Position numbers and translations under genes: made by a program. Positions 59,983 through 64,000 of a DNA stretch of 64,000 nt are shown in pieces (position 1 is the first letter of the stretch; each line of letters begins with the position of its first letter). The notes under the pieces are model-generated. The model did not search any database, was not told where the DNA came from, and saw only the letters and a program-made list of their open reading frames with translations. This DNA is from Flagellimonas okinawensis (GTDB lineage Bacteria; Bacteroidota; Bacteroidia; Flavobacteriales; Flavobacteriaceae). Where the stretch lies: positions 992,001 through 1,056,000 of the forward strand of contig NZ_JARFVA010000001.1 of NCBI RefSeq assembly GCF_029194005.1. The letters run 5' to 3'.

Positions 59983-62949
59983 CTATGCTCCTGTAGCAGC
60001 AGCAATTTTCTTCTTTAATGAGTCGAACATTACGGGTGTTGCGATAAATACAGAAGAGTAGGTACCTACAATTACACCTATAATCATTGCGAACATAAAT
60101 CCTCTTAAGCTTTCACCTCCAAAAATGAAGATGGCCAACAACACGATCAATGTGGTAAGCGAGGTATTCAATGTTCTACTCAAAGTACTGTTCAAGGCTG
60201 CATTTATATTTTCTCCACCTTTAAAACCTTTAAGCCCTGTAATTTCACGAATACGGTCGAATACTACCACCGTATCGTTCAGGGAATAACCGATTACCGT
60301 TAGAATGGCGGCAATAAAGGCTTGGTCGATTTCCATATTAAACGGCATAATACTACCGGTTAAGGAGAATATACCCAATACGATCAATACATCGTGGAAT
60401 ACCGCAACAACGGCACCCAAAGAGAATTGCCATTTTCTAAATCGCAATAGAATGTAAAGGAAAACCACAGCCAAAGATCCTATAATGGCCAATATGGCAC
60501 TCTTTTTAATATCATCCGCGATAGTTGGCCCTACCTTACGGTATTTCAAAACTCCTAAGTCCTCAGAGGTTCCGCCTGGTTTGAAGTCATCATAGCTGGT
60601 ACCATCAGGGAAATACTTTTGAAGATGTGTGAACATTTCGTTCAAAATTTCAGTATCCACCTCAGGACCATTTTCTTCGAACCTATAGTTTGTGGTAATT
60701 ATAATCTGATTGGCGGCACCAAAGGTTTTAGCATTTGTTCCACTACCAAAAACTGAATTCAGGTCACCAGCAATTTCTGATGGGTTCACCGCTTGCTCAA
60801 AACGGATTTGATAAGAACGTCCTCCTACAAAGTCAACACCTTGTTGAAGTTTAAGCGTAAACAATGAAATGATACTTACAGCTACCAAAATTCCAGAGAT
60901 AACATATGCAATCTTGCGCTTGGACAAAAAGTCTATGCTCAAATTTTGGAACAAGTTCTTTGTAATACCAGTACTGAAATCCAATCTACGACCTTTTTTG
61001 TTTGTGTAGGCATTGATCATTAATCGGGTTACAAAAATTGCTGTAAACAAAGAGGTTACAATACCGATCATCAATGTAGTGGCAAAACCTTTAATAGGTC
61101 CAGAACCAAAAATAAAGAGGATAATTGCGGTTAAGCCAGTGGTAATGTTGGCATCCAAAATAGAAGAAAGTGCATTACCAAAACCATCAGCAATAGCTTG
61201 GGCCTTTCCTTTTCCTCTCTCCAATTCTTCTTTTACCCTTTCAAAGATAAGTACGTTGGCATCCACCGACATACCAATGGTCAATACGATACCCGCGATA
61301 CCCGGCAATGTCAATACAGCTCCTAAGCTAGTCAAAACTCCAAATATCAACAGGATGTTGAACAACAATGCGATATCTGCGAAAACCCCTGCTCTTCCGT
61401 AATAGAAAATCATCCACACCAATACAAATAGCATGGCGATAACAAAAGACATCAAACCACTGTTGATGGCTTCTTGACCCAATGATGGTCCTACCACAAA
61501 GGAATCTATAATCTCTGCAGATGCAGGAAGTTTACCTGCACGCAATACGTTGGCAATATCTTTGGTCTCGTTTACCGTAAACGTACCTGTAATTTCTGAA
61601 CGTCCTCCGGAAATTGGTCCTGAAGAAACACCTGGGGCTGTATATACCTTGTTATCCAAAACAATGGCAATACCTGTTTGATTGTTGTAAGCATCACCGG
61701 TCAATTCTTCCCACTCTTTGGCACCACGTGTGTTCATGGTCATGCTTACTGCGGGCTTATTGAATTGATCAAAGGTATCCTGTGCATCAGAAACTACATC
61801 TCCACTAATTCTTGGAGTACCCTCTCTATTCGATTTAAGTGCATATAAATCAACAACCTCTGCGTCTTGCGACGGGCGCTCCCAAAGGAACTTGGTAAAT
61901 TGAATATCATTTGGCAACAATCTTTTTATCTCTGGCATTCTCAAATACCCACCTAACTCGGCAGTATCTGAAACCATCGCACGGGCAATGGCATGGCTAC
62001 CTGGATTAGCAGGAATCAATTTGCCCAAAATAGGATTGGTCTCCACGGACATATCAAGAGAGTCCTGAGACACATCGGAAAGTAGAGAATCTATCTCCGA
62101 TTCGGGTTTGGCAACTTCTTCCTCAGTAGCTTTTGGCTCCAAAATTTCTTTTAGTCGCTCATTGGCATTTACCAAGAAGTTTCCAATACTTTGATTGGTC
62201 TGTGGGTATGTTTCCCAGAACTCCAATTGTGCAGTACTGGACAATAGCTCTTGAGCCCTTGCAATATCTTTTGCACCTGGAAGCTCAACAACGATCCTTC
62301 CTGAGTTACCTTCCCTTTGAATGTTTGGCTGGGTCACCCCAAAACCGTCAATACGCTCACGAAGTACCTCGAATGCAGAAACAATGGATTCATCAATTTT
62401 TCTTCTGATGATAGGCTTTACCTCATCATCCGACATTTGGAAATTGATATCATCGCTAAGCCCTTTGTTTGCAAAAATATCGGGAGAAGCCAATTTGGTA
62501 TCTCCTTTAATATTATCAAAAGCCTCGAAGAAAAGCTCCAAATAAGTATCATCACTATTGGTAGATGCTTCATCGGCATCGGCCAAAGCTTTGTTGAAAA
62601 CCGGGTTTTTGGTATTGTTGGCCAAACCTTTCAAGATGTCCTTCACGGAAATCTGCAAGGTAACGTTGATACCCCCCTTAAGGTCCAATCCTTTGTTCAA
62701 CTCTTTAGTCTTGGCTTCCTCATAGCTCGTAAAGCCCAAAACAGTGTTGTCACTGATGGAGTCCAAATACGATGCCTCTAAAGCTTCACGCTTTGCAACA
62801 TAGTCTTCCTCAGCTTCCGAAATTTGGCTAACTGCATAAGCCTCAGCGTCTCCCTCCAACTTGTTAGTGATGAAAGTATAAGACAACTGATAGATGCTCA
62901 CCAAGCCAAAAAGGATAGCGAAAAGCCTTATAAGTCCTTTATTCTGCAT
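59983..62949 (-). CDS. secDF: protein translocase subunit SecDF (fused)
   Basis: 988 residues. Proton-driven membrane factor that pulls secreted proteins to the periplasm. SecD part: first helix 8-26, GLDLKGGINVTLQISVKDIL, periplasmic P1 domain with a long Glu/Ser-rich insert (about 275-300), then IAGIVLTIGMSVDANVLIFE with the conserved Asp, and the GFGNALSSILDANITTGLTA helix. SecF begins near 670 (LSIDFLSKRKIAYVISGILV) with GVDFVGGRSYQIRF and VIGYSLNDTVVVFDRIRE. The fused form is normal in Bacteroidota. Own promoter; faces the glycosyltransferase across a strong terminator. Confidence 0.97.
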   Translation of the reverse strand: MQNKGLIRLFAILFGLVSIYQLSYTFITNKLEGDAEAYAVSQISEAEEDYVAKREALEASYLDSISDNTVLGFTSYEEAKTKELNKGLDLKGGINVTLQISVKDILKGLANNTKNPVFNKALADADEASTNSDDTYLELFFEAFDNIKGDTKLASPDIFANKGLSDDINFQMSDDEVKPIIRRKIDESIVSAFEVLRERIDGFGVTQPNIQREGNSGRIVVELPGAKDIARAQELLSSTAQLEFWETYPQTNQSIGNFLVNANERLKEILEPKATEEEVAKPESEIDSLLSDVSQDSLDMSVETNPILGKLIPANPGSHAIARAMVSDTAELGGYLRMPEIKRLLPNDIQFTKFLWERPSQDAEVVDLYALKSNREGTPRISGDVVSDAQDTFDQFNKPAVSMTMNTRGAKEWEELTGDAYNNQTGIAIVLDNKVYTAPGVSSGPISGGRSEITGTFTVNETKDIANVLRAGKLPASAEIIDSFVVGPSLGQEAINSGLMSFVIAMLFVLVWMIFYYGRAGVFADIALLFNILLIFGVLTSLGAVLTLPGIAGIVLTIGMSVDANVLIFERVKEELERGKGKAQAIADGFGNALSSILDANITTGLTAIILFIFGSGPIKGFATTLMIGIVTSLFTAIFVTRLMINAYTNKKGRRLDFSTGITKNLFQNLSIDFLSKRKIAYVISGILVAVSIISLFTLKLQQGVDFVGGRSYQIRFEQAVNPSEIAGDLNSVFGSGTNAKTFGAANQIIITTNYRFEENGPEVDTEILNEMFTHLQKYFPDGTSYDDFKPGGTSEDLGVLKYRKVGPTIADDIKKSAILAIIGSLAVVFLYILLRFRKWQFSLGAVVAVFHDVLIVLGIFSLTGSIMPFNMEIDQAFIAAILTVIGYSLNDTVVVFDRIREITGLKGFKGGENINAALNSTLSRTLNTSLTTLIVLLAIFIFGGESLRGFMFAMIIGVIVGTYSSVFIATPVMFDSLKKKIAAATGA

Positions 62950-62987
62950 TGATTGTTAATTTTTTAGAAGTTTTCTTAAACAGCGTG

Positions 62988-63018
62988 CAAATATATCATT
63001 TCCGATAAGATTTGACAA
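62988..63018 (-). promoter_or_regulatory. promoter of secDF
   Basis: On the minus strand TTG (63018-63016) and TATATTTG (62995-62988) are separated by 20 bp. The ATG is 38 bp further on. Confidence 0.8.
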
Positions 63019-63069
63019 TAGAAATTGATGTAATTGCAATTACGGTTGATGGTTATGCTGTTAAAATGA

Positions 63070-63150
63070 AATTGTCATTCCGGACAGATCTCGAAAACTC
63101 CATGCAAATTGATGGAAAATTTTCGGTAGACTACGCCCGAAATGACAATC
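63070..63150. repeat. REP/MITE-like imperfect palindrome
   Basis: ATTGTCATTCCGG at the left and CCCGAAATGACAAT at the right are near-perfect complements. Inner parts (GAAAACTCCAT and ATGGAAAATTTTC) also pair, so the 80 bp can fold into one long hairpin. The GTCATTCCGG start is of the kind found in dispersed intergenic repeats of Bacteroidota. It sits between mdh and secDF. Confidence 0.6.
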
Positions 63151-63172
63151 CAGTTGGTTATTGTCTATGTGT

Positions 63173-64000
63173 TTAAACCTCTAACAGTCCGTTGGTTTTC
63201 TTAACGCCTTCGGCACTTTCTTGCATTTTTGCCTTTTCAGCATCGGACAATTCAATCTCAACGATTTTCTCGATTCCGTCCTTGCCCAAGATTACTGGTA
63301 CACCAATACAAATATCATCCAAACCATATTCGCCTTCCAATAATGTGGAACATGGGAACATCTTCTTTTGGTCGCATGCAATGGCCTGTACCAAGCCAGA
63401 AACGGCAGCTCCTGGAGCGTACCATGCACTAGTACCCAACAATCCGGTCAAAGTGGCTCCACCTACCTTGGTTTCTTCCACAACCCAGTTCATTTTCTCT
63501 TCGGATAGGAACTCGGAAACCTTAACACTGTTTCTTGTGGCATGACCGATCAAAGGAACCATACCTTTATCGCTGTGACCACCGATTACCATACCGTCAA
63601 CATCGGAAATTGGCGCTTCTAGCGCTTGGGCCAATCTATACTTGAAACGCGCACTATCCAATGCACCGCCCATTCCAATAATTTTGTTCTTTGGCAATCC
63701 TGTGGCCTTGTGTACCAAATAAGTCATAGTATCCATAGGATTACTCACCACGATAATGGTTACGTTTGGAGAATGCTCCAATAAGCTGGTAGCTACTGTT
63801 TTAACGATTCCAGCGTTTATACCTATCAATTCCTCGCGGGTCATCCCTGGTTTACGTGGAATACCAGAGGTAATTACTGCGATATCACTACCGGCAGTTT
63901 TACTATAATCGTTGGTGCTTCCTGTGATTTTGGTATCAAAACCGTTCAAAGAGGCCGTTTGCATCAAATCCATGGCCTTTCCTTCAGCATAACCTTCTTT
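63173..64000 (-). CDS. mdh: malate dehydrogenase, 3' part (5' end beyond the window)
   Basis: 275 residues are present; the frame is open at the right edge (KEGYAEGKAMDLMQTASL), so the N-terminal NAD-binding loop lies outside. It interconverts malate and oxaloacetate in the TCA cycle. Visible motifs: AVITSGIPRKPGMTREELIG with the substrate Arg residues, VVSNPMDTMTYLV, GALDSARFKYRLA, and the catalytic His in MVIGGHSDKGMVPL. This is the LDH-like type used by most Bacteroidota. Confidence 0.96.
   Translation of the reverse strand, partial: KEGYAEGKAMDLMQTASLNGFDTKITGSTNDYSKTAGSDIAVITSGIPRKPGMTREELIGINAGIVKTVATSLLEHSPNVTIIVVSNPMDTMTYLVHKATGLPKNKIIGMGGALDSARFKYRLAQALEAPISDVDGMVIGGHSDKGMVPLIGHATRNSVKVSEFLSEEKMNWVVEETKVGGATLTGLLGTSAWYAPGAAVSGLVQAIACDQKKMFPCSTLLEGEYGLDDICIGVPVILGKDGIEKIVEIELSDAEKAKMQESAEGVKKTNGLLEV

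Overview
The window is a piece of chromosome from a member of the Bacteroidota, almost certainly a marine-type Flavobacteriaceae. The signs are promoters of the TAnnTTTG/TTG type, almost no Shine-Dalgarno sequences, two type IX secretion (type B sorting) proteins, TonB-dependent receptor/DUF4249 genes, DUF1599, DUF4293, DUF3667 and BT_3928-like genes, a fused SecDF, and a Rho factor with a long basic insert. I do not assign a genus.

Layout. 1-3900: a partial Na+/Ca2+ antiporter, a BlaI-BlaR1-like regulatory pair with a readable operator/promoter, and apt. 3957-about 9750: a small integrative mobilizable element abutting tRNA-Arg(ACG). It carries a large serine recombinase whose last codons lie in the tRNA gene, a MobC-like/relaxase pair with oriT-like inverted repeats upstream, a short ORF overprinted on the relaxase, and a DUF6922/AbiEii-type toxin-antitoxin pair. 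Its right end is not resolved. 10025-12620: a Crp/Fnr regulator, a secreted M20 peptidase-like amidohydrolase and a small secreted NTF2-like protein. 12638-15525 (minus strand) is the most unusual locus: a 47-residue peptide gene ending in a cysteine/aromatic-rich tail, followed by a perfect hairpin, then a secreted carboxypeptidase-regulatory-like protein and a class I isoprenoid-synthase-fold enzyme with both Asp-rich motifs. Upstream lies a frameshifted gene remnant. It reads like a small modified-peptide cluster with an isoprenoid enzyme; I do not recognise a described system.

15559-24603 (minus) is a translationally coupled outer-membrane uptake operon: an STN-containing TonB-dependent receptor, three tandem DUF4249 lipoproteins (two of them recent duplicates that differ in local patches), a macroglobulin-like surface protein and a DsrE-like protein. 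24779-36900 is mostly core metabolism and cell biology: an amidohydrolase, the DUF1599-DoxX-tpiA-prmA-clpS operon, folP-cdaA-DUF3667, an MsbA-like ABC exporter with truA, and a phosphodiesterase. 37059-49413 holds rho, two paralogous membrane proteins, rpsT, two identical tRNA-Glu genes, proS, a Trp/Gly- and Ser/Arg-rich lipoprotein, a FadL-like porin and two T9SS cargo proteins. 49547-64000 holds folE, cysS, an AraC regulator divergent from an aldehyde dehydrogenase/DUF779 operon with direct-repeat operators, yidD, lgt, a DUF192 lipoprotein, a GNAT enzyme, a ModF-like tandem ATPase lacking its first P-loop, a TreT-like glycosyltransferase, secDF and the 3' part of mdh.

Several genes have no in-frame ATG near the expected N-terminus and appear to start with TTG (cdaA, truA, the TonB receptor, the isoprenoid-synthase-like gene). 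Family assignments rest on motif reading and memory of the families; no database search was made.
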